Source: Caulobacter sp. Root1455
Lineage (GTDB): Bacteria > Pseudomonadota > Alphaproteobacteria > Caulobacterales > Caulobacteraceae
Assembly: GCF_001426905.1 (NCBI RefSeq)
Contig: NZ_LMFQ01000021.1
Location: 421,558 to 485,557, forward strand
Reading direction: 5' to 3'
Length of the DNA: 64,000 nt
Positions within the stretch are counted from its first letter, which is position 1; every line of letters begins with the position of its first letter. The notes beneath the pieces were generated by a model. It was not told the DNA's origin. It saw only the letters and a list, made by a program, of their open reading frames with translations, and searched no databases. This document shows positions 51,149-59,878 of this stretch, in pieces. The position numbers and the translations under genes are program-made.

Positions 51149-51928
51149 ATGTTCCCTTCGCACCCGTTCACCGTCTCCCAGCAGTTCATGGCCATGCCGA
51201 TCATCGATCTGCTGGCCCTGGGCTTCTTCCTGTTCTGCTGGCTGTTCTACGAGCCGATGCTCAAGCGGCTGGGTCACGAGAAGAACGTCATCAACACCGA
51301 CATGACGGTGATCCGCCGCCGATGGATGGCCGAGATGGCGGTGCGCGAGATCGCCCTGCTGGACGGCCAGTTGCTGGGCCACGCGATCAATTCGGCCTCG
51401 TTCTTCGCCTCGTCGAACCTGATCCTGATCGCCGCGGCGGCCGGGGTGCTGTTCGGCGGCGACAACGCGCTCAAGAGCATCGAGGGCCTGGCCGTGCTGG
51501 CCCCGGCCTCGGCCCTGGTCTTCCAGATCAAGATGGGCGTCGTGCTGATCGCCCTGGCGCGCGGTCTGCTCGACTTCATCTGGGCCATCCGCCAGATGAA
51601 TTACTGCCTGGCCGCCATCGGCGCGACGCCGATGTGGGCCCCGCGCGCGGTGCTGGAGGAATACGCCGAGGCGGCCGGCGCGATCCTCAACCCCGCCCTG
51701 TCGGCCTTCAACGCCGGGGTGCGCGGCTATTATTTCGCCCTGGCGGCGGCCGCCTGGCTGCTGGGCCCGATCGCCTTCGCCGTGGCGACCGGCGGCGCGA
51801 TGGCGCTGCTGCTCTGGCGCCAGCGCCGCAGCCCGGCCTCGACCGCCGTTCGCAAGGTGCGCCAGATCCTCGAGCGCCAGCCGGTGGTCGTCGGCCCGCA
51901 CCTGACCGACAAGCGCGACGAAACCTGA
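51149..51928 (+). CDS. DUF599 family membrane protein
   Basis: A 259-residue protein with four hydrophobic segments (about 17-34, 84-101, 115-140, 195-222), DUF599-like. LALGFFLFCWLFYEPMLKRLG and KNVINTDMTVIRRRWMAEM are typical, as is SSNLILIAAAAGVLFGGD. Function unknown. Its stop overlaps the start of the next gene (TGATG), so the two are co-translated. Confidence 0.82.
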   Translation: MFPSHPFTVSQQFMAMPIIDLLALGFFLFCWLFYEPMLKRLGHEKNVINTDMTVIRRRWMAEMAVREIALLDGQLLGHAINSASFFASSNLILIAAAAGVLFGGDNALKSIEGLAVLAPASALVFQIKMGVVLIALARGLLDFIWAIRQMNYCLAAIGATPMWAPRAVLEEYAEAAGAILNPALSAFNAGVRGYYFALAAAAWLLGPIAFAVATGGAMALLLWRQRRSPASTAVRKVRQILERQPVVVGPHLTDKRDET

Positions 51929-52311
51929 TGCGCCGGACGGTCCTTCGCCTTCTTCTGCTGGCCCTGTTGACGCCGTCCATGGCCAACGCCGGAGAGGATG
52001 GCTGGGCCGCCTGGCGCGCGGGGCTGGCCCGGACCTGCCCGTCCCACCATGTCGATTGGATCGCCGACGGCAGCTACGACGCGTTGCTGGGCGCCTTCAA
52101 TTCGACCCTCGACGCCAGGACCCAAGCCCAGGTCGCCGCGATCGCCGACTATGACCATCGTTGCGCACAGGAAACCGCCGGCTTCTCCTGCGAAATGGGT
52201 GTCCACCTCGACGCCTTTCAGCGGGCGGGCCTGCTCGACCGCTTCGTCCGGTTCGGCTGCCGGACCGTGCGCTGCGAAGAACAATCCTTGTGCAGCCGGT
52301 TTCCGACCTAG
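51928..52311 (+). CDS. Exported Cys-rich hypothetical protein
   Basis: A 127-residue protein starting ATG inside the stop of the DUF599 gene. Signal peptide MRRTVLRLLLLALLTPSMANA is followed by a domain with six cysteines (ARTCPSHH, DHRCAQETAGFSCEMG, RFGCRTVRCEEQSLCSRF), probably three disulfides, so it is likely periplasmic. No family is recognised. Co-expression suggests a role with the DUF599 protein. Confidence 0.7.
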   Translation: MRRTVLRLLLLALLTPSMANAGEDGWAAWRAGLARTCPSHHVDWIADGSYDALLGAFNSTLDARTQAQVAAIADYDHRCAQETAGFSCEMGVHLDAFQRAGLLDRFVRFGCRTVRCEEQSLCSRFPT

Positions 52312-52357
52312 GGCCGGGCCGACGCCGAACCCGGCCTCCTCATTCAGCCGTCACGCC

Positions 52358-53131
52358 CTAGCCGCCCAGGCCGCGCCCCTGGGTCGCGGCGAACAGCACG
52401 AAGACCGCCGCCGCCAGGGCCAGGGTCGCCGGACTTAGGGCCAACCGCGCCGACACGTCCGGCGACGCCACGCTTGGGCCTCTGGGGATCAGCAGCAGCG
52501 GCAAGGCGGCAAGGCCGATCTCGCTCACCGCGTCGTGGAAGCCCCGCGACGCCTGCGCCCCCTGATAGAGCAAGGCGGCCGCGGCCACGCCCACCACCGC
52601 CGCCAGCCACGCGGCCCGCGCCACGCGACGGGCGCTGGCCAGATCCGGCCACAGCGCCCTCAGGCCCCGCGAGGTCGCCGCCAGCGCCCCGCCATAGATC
52701 GCCGCCCCGGCCGCCCCCAGCGCCGCCCGCCACCACGGCCCCTCGCCCAGCAGGTCGCGCGCGGCGAAATAGGCGTCGCCATCTTTCAGCAGCATGGCCT
52801 GGACCAGATAGCCGCCCTCCCAGAACAGGCTGAACGCCGCCACCAGGATCAGGAACAGCCGCGGGCCGGGGCGCGAGAGCGGAACCCTCGCGCTCAGGAT
52901 CAGGGCCAGGCCGCCCAGCAGCAGGTTGGTCAGCGGCCCGGCCGCGTCGATGAGGGGCGAGGTCCGCTCGCAGCGGAACAGCGACGCGGTCAGCAGCTCG
53001 ACACGGCCGCCCAGGGCCAGGCAGGCGCCGCCATGACCCAGGCCCTCATGCGCGAAGCAGACCAGGCACATGGCGATCAGGGCGATGGCCGCGGTCGTCG
53101 CCAGGCTGTCGCGCGAGGATGCCGGCGCCAT
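52358..53131 (-). CDS. Membrane metalloprotease-like protein (M50-like)
   Basis: A 257-residue polytopic membrane protein. An early helix carries CFAHEGLGHGGACLALGG, an HExxxH site like M50-type intramembrane peptidases, and a second motif AAGPLTNLLLGGLAL resembles the M50 PGPxxN loop. The usual LDG-type third ligand is not obvious, so activity is uncertain. About seven hydrophobic segments. The ATG at 53131 follows GGAGGACTTC. Convergent with the preceding exported protein gene; the ORF extends further upstream but the ATG with its ribosome binding site is preferred. Confidence 0.7.
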   Translation of the reverse strand: MAPASSRDSLATTAAIALIAMCLVCFAHEGLGHGGACLALGGRVELLTASLFRCERTSPLIDAAGPLTNLLLGGLALILSARVPLSRPGPRLFLILVAAFSLFWEGGYLVQAMLLKDGDAYFAARDLLGEGPWWRAALGAAGAAIYGGALAATSRGLRALWPDLASARRVARAAWLAAVVGVAAAALLYQGAQASRGFHDAVSEIGLAALPLLLIPRGPSVASPDVSARLALSPATLALAAAVFVLFAATQGRGLGG

Positions 53132-53190
53132 GAAGTCCTCCGTCCGCCGGCAGGTTCGGACCTTTGCCGTCGCGGCGCAAGGCCCCGGCG

Positions 53191-53538
53191 CTAGAGCCCA
53201 ATCTCCGCCCGCGCCTTGCGGGTCAGCTTGGCGGCGATCAGCCCGTGGGCGGTCTTCAGCCAGTCGGCCACCTCGTCCGCGTCCTCGGCGGCCAGGTCGG
53301 CGAAATGCAGCCACTTGGCGCGGGCCAGATAGGGGGCGGGCGCGGCGCGGCCCGTCTCGCTCAGCACCTCGAACGCCACGTCCGAGGCCTTCAGCGAAAA
53401 GCCGTTCGCGCCCACCGCCCCGCCCAACACCGCGAACATCTTGCCGCCCACCTTGTAGACGTGGTCGGCGCCCCACTGGATGGTCATGGTCGCGCCCGGC
53501 AGGGCCAGGGCGGCGGCGTCGAACGCTTCGGGGGTCAT
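53191..53538 (-). CDS. MmcQ/YjbR family DNA-binding protein
   Basis: A 115-residue MmcQ/YjbR protein: [60 protein letters not shown] and the closing [18 protein letters not shown]. The fold resembles a CyaY-like domain that binds DNA in some members; cellular role is unknown. The ATG at 53538 overlaps the stop of the msrA gene (ATGA), so the two form an operon. Confidence 0.9.
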   Translation of the reverse strand: MTPEAFDAAALALPGATMTIQWGADHVYKVGGKMFAVLGGAVGANGFSLKASDVAFEVLSETGRAAPAPYLARAKWLHFADLAAEDADEVADWLKTAHGLIAAKLTRKARAEIGL

Positions 53539-54188
53539 GCCCCCACGCCCACGCCGATCGGGCAGACCACGCCGGTGCCGCCGATGCCGCAAAAACCCTC
53601 GGGGTTCTTGGCCAGGTACTGCTGGTGATAGTCCTCTGCGAAGTAGAACGGACCGGCCGCGCCGATCTCGGTGGTGATGCTCCCCAGCCCCTGGGCGTTC
53701 AGCGCCTGCTGATAGGCCTCCTTGGACGCCACCGCCGCGGCGGCCTGGCTGTCGGAGGTGACATAGATTCCCGAGCGGTATTGCGTGCCGATGTCGCCGC
53801 CCTGACGCATGCCCTGGGTCGGGTCGTGGTTCTCCCAGAAGGTCTTGAGCAGGGCCTCGTAGGTGACCGAGCGCGGATCGAACACGATCTGCACCACCTC
53901 GGTGTGGCCCGTGCGGCCGGTGCAGACCTCCTCATAGGTCGGGTTCGGCGTGATCCCGGCCGCGTAGCCGGCGGCGGTCACATAGACGCCGGGGACCTTC
54001 CAGAACACTCGCTCCACGCCCCAGAAACAGCCCATGGCCAACACCGCCACCTCCATCCCGTCGGGATAGGGCCCCTTCAGCGGATGGCCGTTGACGAAGT
54101 GGGTCCGGGCCGTCGGGATCGCCGCCGCGCGCCCCGGCAAGGCGGTGTCGACGGTCGGCATTTCGAGGGTTTTGGGGGCGGAGGCCAT
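53535..54188 (-). CDS. msrA: Peptide methionine sulfoxide reductase MsrA, cytoplasmic
   Basis: A 217-residue MsrA without a signal peptide. Catalytic Cys is in [13 protein letters not shown], with conserved [23 protein letters not shown] and [10 protein letters not shown], and resolving cysteines in [15 protein letters not shown]. It is the second MsrA in the window and reads as the classical cytosolic form. Operon with the MmcQ/YjbR gene. Confidence 0.95.
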   Translation of the reverse strand: MASAPKTLEMPTVDTALPGRAAAIPTARTHFVNGHPLKGPYPDGMEVAVLAMGCFWGVERVFWKVPGVYVTAAGYAAGITPNPTYEEVCTGRTGHTEVVQIVFDPRSVTYEALLKTFWENHDPTQGMRQGGDIGTQYRSGIYVTSDSQAAAAVASKEAYQQALNAQGLGSITTEIGAAGPFYFAEDYHQQYLAKNPEGFCGIGGTGVVCPIGVGVGA

Positions 54189-54342
54189 GGCGGAATCTCG
54201 GGTCGAAACTTGAGCCGCCGATACTAAGCCGTTCGCGATCTCGTTTCACCTCGTATGGCCGCTTGCTACCGCAACCTTCCTGAGTATATTGCGCCCCTTC
54301 CTGCGTCGGGGGTCTCAACCGCCTTCCGCATCTGGTGCGCAT

Positions 54343-54432
54343 GGTGAGGTGGCCGAGTGGTTGAAGGCGCACGCCTGGAACGCGTGTATAGGGGAAACTC
54401 TATCGAGGGTTCGAATCCCTCTCTCACCGCCA
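54343..54432 (+). tRNA. tRNA-Ser(GGA)
   Basis: A 90-base class II tRNA with a long variable arm, acceptor GGTGAGG paired with TCTCACC, anticodon loop CTGGAAC (anticodon GGA), T loop GGTTCGAATCC and encoded CCA. tRNA genes of this kind are frequent integration sites. The reverse-strand ORF here is a well-known annotation artefact. Confidence 0.97.
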
Positions 54433-54787
54433 CCTTTCTCTATAAAAATCAACGATTTAAGAATATTCTGGCGCATATTTCCACTGGCGCGCCATAGCGC
54501 GGGCCAGCGTTGGCACGTTTGGCGCGGGTTCTGCCCTTGAAGACCTCGGTCAAACGGAAGGCCGCCACAAGCGGACTCAGGCCGTGGGCTTGGTTGGCCT
54601 TGGCCAAGCCGCGCAAGTCGCTCGTGGGGATGCCGCAAGCAAAGCGCGCCGTGCATGACCTTCCACGACCGGCGGGCGCAAGGCCTGGAAAAGCCAGATC
54701 CGATGTTGTCGCGGAGGCGCGGCCGCCTCCATCGCGCGAACGTGGGCCGAGCCCTTGGTGGGGCGGATTGGAGAGCGTCCCAGGCGG
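54433..54787. other. Non-coding region behind tRNA-Ser
   Basis: The first 60 bases are AT-rich (TATAAAAATCAACGATTTAA and on), unlike the neighbourhood; the rest is GC-rich. An ORF at 54510-54791 is Arg/Pro-rich without a domain and another on the opposite strand is a tRNA artefact. I see no gene I can support. Possibly decayed integrated DNA. Confidence 0.5.
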
Positions 54788-55918
54788 CTAGATGGCCGGA
54801 TCGATGGCGCCGGCCTCCTCCGCCCGTTGCATCGCCACCGCCTCGACAATGTGGGCTCGGTAGAGCACGCCGAGCAGGTCGGTCTGGGTGATGATGCCCA
54901 GCAGAACACGGTGCTCGTCGACCACCATGGCCTCGTGCGCGACCCCGCTGGACAGGATCGGCAACAGGGCCTCGATCGCGGTGCCGGGGCGAACCTTGTG
55001 CACGAACGGATCCAACACCGCCTCGACGGGACCGTCCCGGCCGGTCTGGAGCTCGGCCCGGCGCACCATGCCGACCACCTTGCGATCACTGTCGACGACC
55101 GGCGCGGACCGCAGGTCGTGGGCGCGCATGTAGGCCAGAGCGCTTTGGGCGGTCTGGTGCAGGTCAACGCTCAGCACGTCCCGGGACATGATGTCGCTGC
55201 ACAGGATGTGCGCGTGGAGACGCCGGTGGGCCTGCAGCTCGACCTCGCGGAACAGCGCGTCCAGGTCCTCGCGATCGACGTCCAGCAGGTCGCCATAATG
55301 GGCCAGGGCGTTGTCGATGTCCTGGGCGGTGAATCCGACCCGCTGCAAGGGCGGCGCGTCGTGGGTCGCGTGCACATTGGCCGGCTGCGGCACGCGGTGC
55401 GGATAGGACCGCCCCGCCGCCCGCGCATAGGCCATGGCCGAAAGCACCAGCAAGGCCGAGCACAGTCCGACCGGCACGAAGACATAGGCGTAGGAGGTCG
55501 GACCGACCGGACCGGCGACCAGGGCGGCGCCCAGCGCGACGGCGCCGCCGGGCGGGTGCAGGCAGCCCAGCAGGCCCATGGCGACGATCGCGCAGGCCAC
55601 GGCTGTCGCCGCCGCCAAGGCGGGATGCGGATGGAAGGCCAGGGCGCAGGTCACTCCGGCCAGGGCCGAGACCATGTTGCCGCCGATGATCGCGCGCGGC
55701 TGGGCCAACGGGCTGGCCGGCACGGCGAAGGCCAGCACCGCCGAGGCGCCGATCGGGGGGACCAGCAGCGGCAGAGCCGAGGCATGTCCGCTGGCGACCA
55801 TGTGCGCCAGCAGACCGGTGGCGGGAATGCCGAGCAAGGCGCCGAGCCCCGATCGCAGGATGTCCGCCGGCCGGATCGGATTGCGGCCGCGCAGGGCCAA
55901 GGTGAGGGTTTGCAGCAT
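54788..55918 (-). CDS. HPP family membrane protein with CBS pair
   Basis: A 376-residue protein of two parts. The N-terminal half is an HPP membrane domain (PF04982): [36 protein letters not shown] and [19 protein letters not shown] with the family's HPP motif. The C-terminal half has two CBS domains ([36 protein letters not shown]) which usually bind adenine nucleotides. Related proteins function in nitrite uptake in cyanobacteria and chloroplasts; substrate here is unknown. The ATG at 55918 has GAGAG near; a MarR gene begins 23 bases upstream. Confidence 0.85.
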   Translation of the reverse strand: MLQTLTLALRGRNPIRPADILRSGLGALLGIPATGLLAHMVASGHASALPLLVPPIGASAVLAFAVPASPLAQPRAIIGGNMVSALAGVTCALAFHPHPALAAATAVACAIVAMGLLGCLHPPGGAVALGAALVAGPVGPTSYAYVFVPVGLCSALLVLSAMAYARAAGRSYPHRVPQPANVHATHDAPPLQRVGFTAQDIDNALAHYGDLLDVDREDLDALFREVELQAHRRLHAHILCSDIMSRDVLSVDLHQTAQSALAYMRAHDLRSAPVVDSDRKVVGMVRRAELQTGRDGPVEAVLDPFVHKVRPGTAIEALLPILSSGVAHEAMVVDEHRVLLGIITQTDLLGVLYRAHIVEAVAMQRAEEAGAIDPAI

Positions 55919-55940
55919 GATCTCTCGGGGGCGGGTCTGG

Positions 55941-56378
55941 TCAGGCCCGGTCGCGGCCAAGGCGAGCAAGGGCGGCGGTCAGGGCGGGCTCCAGGGACTT
56001 CAGCTCCTTGAGATGAGCCGTGCTCAACTCGGCCAGCAGGTCTTCGGCCTTGTCGGTCAGCGCCAGGTGCACCTTGCGGCGATCCTGCCGGGACGGAAGC
56101 TTGCTGATCAGCCCCGCCTCGACCATCCGCGCGGTCAGTTCGGTCGCGGTGTGGGGCGCGATCATCAGGCGTTCCGACAAGGTCCCCACCGTGGGCGCGT
56201 CCGCGCCGTCGAAGCCGGCGATCGCCAGCAGCGCCTGGTGCTGCTGGGCTGGAAGGCCCGCGCCATGCGCGGCGGTTTCGCTGAACGCCAGGAACCGGCG
56301 CAGCTCGTAGCGGAAGGCCGCCAGCGCCACGTACTGCGTGCGTGTCAGGCCGTCTTCGTCACGATTCTTGTCGTCCAA
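55941..56378 (-). CDS. MarR family regulator
   Basis: A 145-residue MarR-type winged-helix regulator: QQHQALLAIAGFDGADAPTV, the recognition helix HTATELTARMVEAGLI, wing SRQDRRKVHLALTDKAEDLL and terminal dimerisation helices. No ATG fits; TTG at 56378 (MDDKNRDEDGLTR) follows GGGGTGG. It is divergent from a ClC channel gene, with a palindrome between, and shares its direction with the HPP-CBS gene, so it probably regulates both. Confidence 0.85.
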   Translation of the reverse strand: MDDKNRDEDGLTRTQYVALAAFRYELRRFLAFSETAAHGAGLPAQQHQALLAIAGFDGADAPTVGTLSERLMIAPHTATELTARMVEAGLISKLPSRQDRRKVHLALTDKAEDLLAELSTAHLKELKSLEPALTAALARLGRDRA

Positions 56379-56398
56379 GCGCCCACCCCTCTTGGAAA

Positions 56399-56417
56399 AT
56401 ATCGTAATACGACATAT
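56399..56417. promoter_or_regulatory. Palindromic operator between MarR and ClC genes
   Basis: Core TCGTAATACGA (56402-56412) is an exact 11-base palindrome, flanked by AATA and ATATT half-symmetry. It lies 21 bases from the MarR start and 41 bases from the ClC start, a normal MarR autoregulation position. Confidence 0.6.
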
Positions 56418-56452
56418 TGGCGCTTTCACAAGAGCCGCTCCGAGAGGGAAGC

Positions 56453-58234
56453 ATGACCGCCGCCGAGTCCAGTTTCATGGGGAACGCCCCACGCCGCGCG
56501 CTTGGCGACTTCACCGCCGACCGCCGCCTGCTGATGTTGGCGGCCATGGCCCTGGTGGTCGGCAGCGGCGGGGCGGGCGCGGCCTGGCTGCTGATCCGCC
56601 TGATCACCCTGACGACCAACCTCGTCTGGTTTGGACGGTTCGATATCGCTTCCCGCTCGCTCGAGCACCTGGCCCCCTCCCCCTGGATGGTGGCCGCGCC
56701 GGTGCTGGGCGGCCTGGTCATCGGTCTGATGGCGCGGTTCGGATCGGAGAAGATCCGCGGCCACGGCATCCCCGAGGCCATCGAGGCGATCCTGATCGGC
56801 GGCAGCCGCATGTCGCCCAAGGTGGCCGTGCTCAAACCGATTTCGTCGGCGATCTCGATCGGCACGGGCGGACCGTTCGGGGCCGAGGGCCCGATCATCA
56901 TGACCGGCGGGGCGATCGGCTCGCTGTTCGCCCAGTTCTTCCACCTCAGCGCCGCCGAGCGGAAGACCCTGTTGGTGGCCGGCGCGGCGGCCGGCATGAC
57001 CGCGATCTTCGGCACGCCGGTGGCCGCCGTCCTGCTGGCGGTCGAGCTGTTGCTGTTCGAATGGCGGCCGCGCAGCTTCATCCCGGTCGCGGTCGCGGCG
57101 GTCACCGCCACCAGCTGGCGGCCGCTGCTGTTTGGAAGCGGCCCGCTGTTTCCGTTCGCCGCCGATCCGCTGCTGCCCTGGTGGGGCTTGGCCCTGTGCG
57201 CGGGCCTGGGCGTGCTGGCCGGGCTGCAGTCGGGTCTGCTGACCAAGCTGCTGTACGGCCTGGAAGACGCCTTTGAGCGTCTGCCGATCCATTGGATGTG
57301 GTGGCCGGCGCTGGGCGGTTTGGGCGTGGGCCTGGGCGGGCTGGTCGAGCCTCGGGCCCTGGGGGTCGGCTATGACGTGATCGGCGACCTGCTGACCGGA
57401 CATCTGGTCGTCCAGGCGGTGGTCGTCCTGCTGGTGGTCAAGGCGCTGATCTGGCTGGTGGCCCTGTCGTCGGGCACTTCGGGCGGGGTGCTGGCCCCGC
57501 TGCTGATCCTGGGCGGGGCGATGGGATGGCTGGTCGGCCAGGTCTTGCCGGGCGACGCGGGCTTCTGGGCCTTGCTGGGCATGGCGGCGATGCTGGGCGG
57601 CACCATGCGCTCGCCGCTGACCGCCGTGATCTTCGCGGTCGAGCTGACCGGCGACTGGCGAATGCTGGCCCCGCTGCTGGCGGCCTCGGCGGCCGCCTAC
57701 GCCACGACGGTGCTGCTGCTCAAGCGCTCGATCCTGACCGAGAAGATCGCCCGCCGCGGCCGACACCTCACCCGAGAGTACGGGGTCGATCCCTACGAAC
57801 TGGTCCGGGTCTCGGAGGTGATGGTCCAGGCGGTCGACACCCTGCCGGCCGACCTGCCCATTCCCGCCGCGGTCGCGGTTCTGGAGCGCGGTCGTCACCG
57901 TGTCTATCCGGTCGTCGAGGCGTCCGGGCGGCTGGTCGGACTGGTGTCGCGGGCCGACGCCCTGGCTTGGCGGGTCGAGGGCGGGCTGGACGAACAGACG
58001 CTCGCCGAGCGGGTGTCGGACGCGGCCCTGCCGGTCGCTCATCCCGACGACGTCGTCGCGCGCGTGGTCGGCCTGATGCTGGCGACCGGCCAGGGCCGCA
58101 TACCGGTCACCGACCCGGCCACCGGCCGACTGGTGGGCCTGCTCGCCCGCAAGGACCTGCTGCAGATCCATGCGACGACCTCGAAGGCCGAAGGCGAACG
58201 ACAGGCCTATTTCCTCCCCGGGCGACGGGACTAG
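56453..58234 (+). CDS. ClC-type chloride channel/transporter with CBS pair
   Basis: A 593-residue ClC protein. The ion-pore signature GTGGPFGAEGPI carries the gating Glu (GxxGP form); GIPEAIEAI, GLFGTPVAAVLLAVE-like GTPVAAVLLAVELL and LAVALSSGTSGGVLAPLLILGG are all present, followed by two CBS domains (EVMVQAVDTLPADLPI; DAALPVAHPDDVVARVV) at about 465-585. Whether it is a channel or a Cl-/H+ exchanger cannot be told; the 'proton glutamate' position should be examined. ATG at 56453 follows GAGGGAAGC. Confidence 0.93.
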   Translation: MTAAESSFMGNAPRRALGDFTADRRLLMLAAMALVVGSGGAGAAWLLIRLITLTTNLVWFGRFDIASRSLEHLAPSPWMVAAPVLGGLVIGLMARFGSEKIRGHGIPEAIEAILIGGSRMSPKVAVLKPISSAISIGTGGPFGAEGPIIMTGGAIGSLFAQFFHLSAAERKTLLVAGAAAGMTAIFGTPVAAVLLAVELLLFEWRPRSFIPVAVAAVTATSWRPLLFGSGPLFPFAADPLLPWWGLALCAGLGVLAGLQSGLLTKLLYGLEDAFERLPIHWMWWPALGGLGVGLGGLVEPRALGVGYDVIGDLLTGHLVVQAVVVLLVVKALIWLVALSSGTSGGVLAPLLILGGAMGWLVGQVLPGDAGFWALLGMAAMLGGTMRSPLTAVIFAVELTGDWRMLAPLLAASAAAYATTVLLLKRSILTEKIARRGRHLTREYGVDPYELVRVSEVMVQAVDTLPADLPIPAAVAVLERGRHRVYPVVEASGRLVGLVSRADALAWRVEGGLDEQTLAERVSDAALPVAHPDDVVARVVGLMLATGQGRIPVTDPATGRLVGLLARKDLLQIHATTSKAEGERQAYFLPGRRD

Positions 58235-58238
58235 CTCG

Positions 58239-58553
58239 GTGACCGGCGAGTCCGAAGAGCGGTCGAGGCGCGAACGGATGCTCGTGCTGGCGGCGCGACA
58301 GCAGGCGCTGGCGGAGGTGCTGTTACAGATCCGCCGACTGATCGGACCCGAGGCGACGCCGGACGCCGGCGAGCCCGACCAGGCCTACCAGCGCCTCAAG
58401 ACCGGCTGGCGGTCGCTGCACGCCTGGCTGGAAGAGGCGGGCCGCGAGAGCCGTCTGGAACTGCGGCTGCTGCGCTCGGAACAAACCCATAGGTTTGCAT
58501 CCGAGCGGGCGGGGCCCTGGGTCTGGCTTCGCGATCTGATCCACAAGCGTTGA
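58239..58553 (+). CDS. Small hypothetical protein downstream of ClC gene
   Basis: A 104-residue, charged, mostly helical protein (QQALAEVLLQIRRLIGPEA; YQRLKTGWRSLHAWLEEAGR) ending WLRDLIHKR. No family recognised. The start is uncertain: GTG at 58239, four bases after the ClC stop, or ATG at 58278. Position suggests co-transcription with the ClC gene. Confidence 0.55.
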   Translation: MTGESEERSRRERMLVLAARQQALAEVLLQIRRLIGPEATPDAGEPDQAYQRLKTGWRSLHAWLEEAGRESRLELRLLRSEQTHRFASERAGPWVWLRDLIHKR

Positions 58554-58754
58554 TCTGGATCCAGGCCGCCCAAAGGTGATGTTGCGTGAGTTCGACGGAA
58601 CAACGGCAGGATGGAGACAGCTTGCGAAGAACCGGTCGAATGCGACCGGCGCGACGGGCGGGATTGGGTGGAAAGAGGCCGCTCCGCCTATTAGCTCGCG
58701 CGTTCTGCCGGAAGAGAGCGTATTCTATCGCGCATAGGATGAAAGGCGGACGTC

Positions 58755-58928
58755 ATGACGCCTTACGAGCTACGGCGAGCCAACATCGCCCATTTCACGC
58801 TGTTGCTTGCCCGGACGAACGATCCCTCCGAGCGCTCGCGCATCGAGGGATTGCGGGATGAGGAACGGCTCAAACCCGACGAAAAATACCCGCAGACGGG
58901 CGCGGACAGCAAACGCCCTCGGGACTGA
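58755..58928 (+). CDS. Small hypothetical protein (57 aa)
   Basis: A 57-residue helical protein: YELRRANIAHFTLLLARTN, PSERSRIEGLRDEERLK. It resembles short conserved proteins found across Caulobacterales and Rhizobiales (NIAHF.LLA.E..P..R..IEGL.DEE). AGGCGGA lies seven bases upstream of the ATG. No function known. Confidence 0.65.
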   Translation: MTPYELRRANIAHFTLLLARTNDPSERSRIEGLRDEERLKPDEKYPQTGADSKRPRD

Positions 58929-59074
58929 TCTCAAAAAGCGCCGCTCCAGGAATTCCGAACGCTAGTCAGCCTGGTCCGAGACTTCATCCGCCGGCGCGAC
59001 TTAGCGACCCAGCGATCATGAGGTGCAGACGCCACTGTCAGCGGCCATACGGCTCAGCAACCGCACCAGCCCGT

Positions 59075-59878
59075 TCAGCGTCCAAGACGACTCTCCCGAG
59101 GCCTACGCTGGATCGTGACCGCCTCGTCCGCCGGCGCCGGCTGGCGGGTCACCCTCACGCCCTTGAGCCAGAGCTGAAGCGCCTCCCAATGGATGGCGGC
59201 CGTGACCTTCAGGGTCAGCAGAGGCAGGGCGGCGGCGGCGGACAGCAGGTCGCGATCCTCCATCGGTCGCCGCTCGGCGGCCATGGCGGCGATGAGCAAG
59301 GGCCCCTCGGCGTCACGCCCCGTGATCGTCAGGTCCAGCCTCTCGCCCGGAGCATGGCCGCGGAATTCATAGTCCATCGCCATCCCCATGAAGGGCGAGA
59401 CATAGAGGGCCTTGGCCGCGCCCTGGCGGATCCGGCCGGTCGCCTGATCCCCCTCCGGCACGGGAATGACATAGGCGTGCCGGACCCCGAAGGTGCTGGT
59501 CACCTCATAGACCAAGGCCGCCAGCCGGCCGTCGAGATGGTGGCAGTAGAAGACGCTGATGGGATTGAAGACGTAACCTAGGACGCGCGGCATGGTCAGC
59601 AGGCGAACCGGCCCTTGGCCGATGTCGATCCGCGCCCGTCCGAGCCAAGCCTCGACCTGCGACCGCAAGGCCGTTGTCGAACCATCCCCGTGGTCGCGAT
59701 CGTGAAAGGACAGCAGGTTGAACCGGCTGCGCGAGAACAGACGCAGCCGCTGGTCCAAGTCGTCGAGCTCCTCCAGATCCAGCAGCAGCCAGAAGACGCG
59801 ATAGTTGAACCGATGCGCCTTGGGCCGCAGTCGCTGGTGCATGACCTCGCCGCGATAGAGCGCCGACGCCCAGGTCAC
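59075..59878 (-). CDS. DUF1365 family protein
   Basis: A 267-residue DUF1365 protein: ALYRGEVMHQRLRPKAHRFNYRVF, PRVLGYVFNPISVFYCHH, VSTFGVRHAYVIPV-like TSTFGVRHAYVIP and FYVSPFMGMAMDYEFR are conserved. Start is GTG inside a GTGA overlap with the upstream FAD enzyme gene, so co-translated. DUF1365 with COG2907 and cyclopropane fatty acid synthase forms an oxidised or modified lipid pathway under ECF control in several proteobacteria. Confidence 0.88.
   Translation of the reverse strand: MTWASALYRGEVMHQRLRPKAHRFNYRVFWLLLDLEELDDLDQRLRLFSRSRFNLLSFHDRDHGDGSTTALRSQVEAWLGRARIDIGQGPVRLLTMPRVLGYVFNPISVFYCHHLDGRLAALVYEVTSTFGVRHAYVIPVPEGDQATGRIRQGAAKALYVSPFMGMAMDYEFRGHAPGERLDLTITGRDAEGPLLIAAMAAERRPMEDRDLLSAAAALPLLTLKVTAAIHWEALQLWLKGVRVTRQPAPADEAVTIQRRPRESRLGR

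Noticed and set aside
54315..54656. Reverse-strand ORF containing [13 protein letters not shown] over tRNA-Ser
   Set aside because: Classic false protein from the antisense of a tRNA-Ser gene.
54510..54791. ORF of 93 codons after tRNA-Ser
   Set aside because: Arg/Pro-rich, no domain, no ribosome binding site, overlapping a CBS-gene end.
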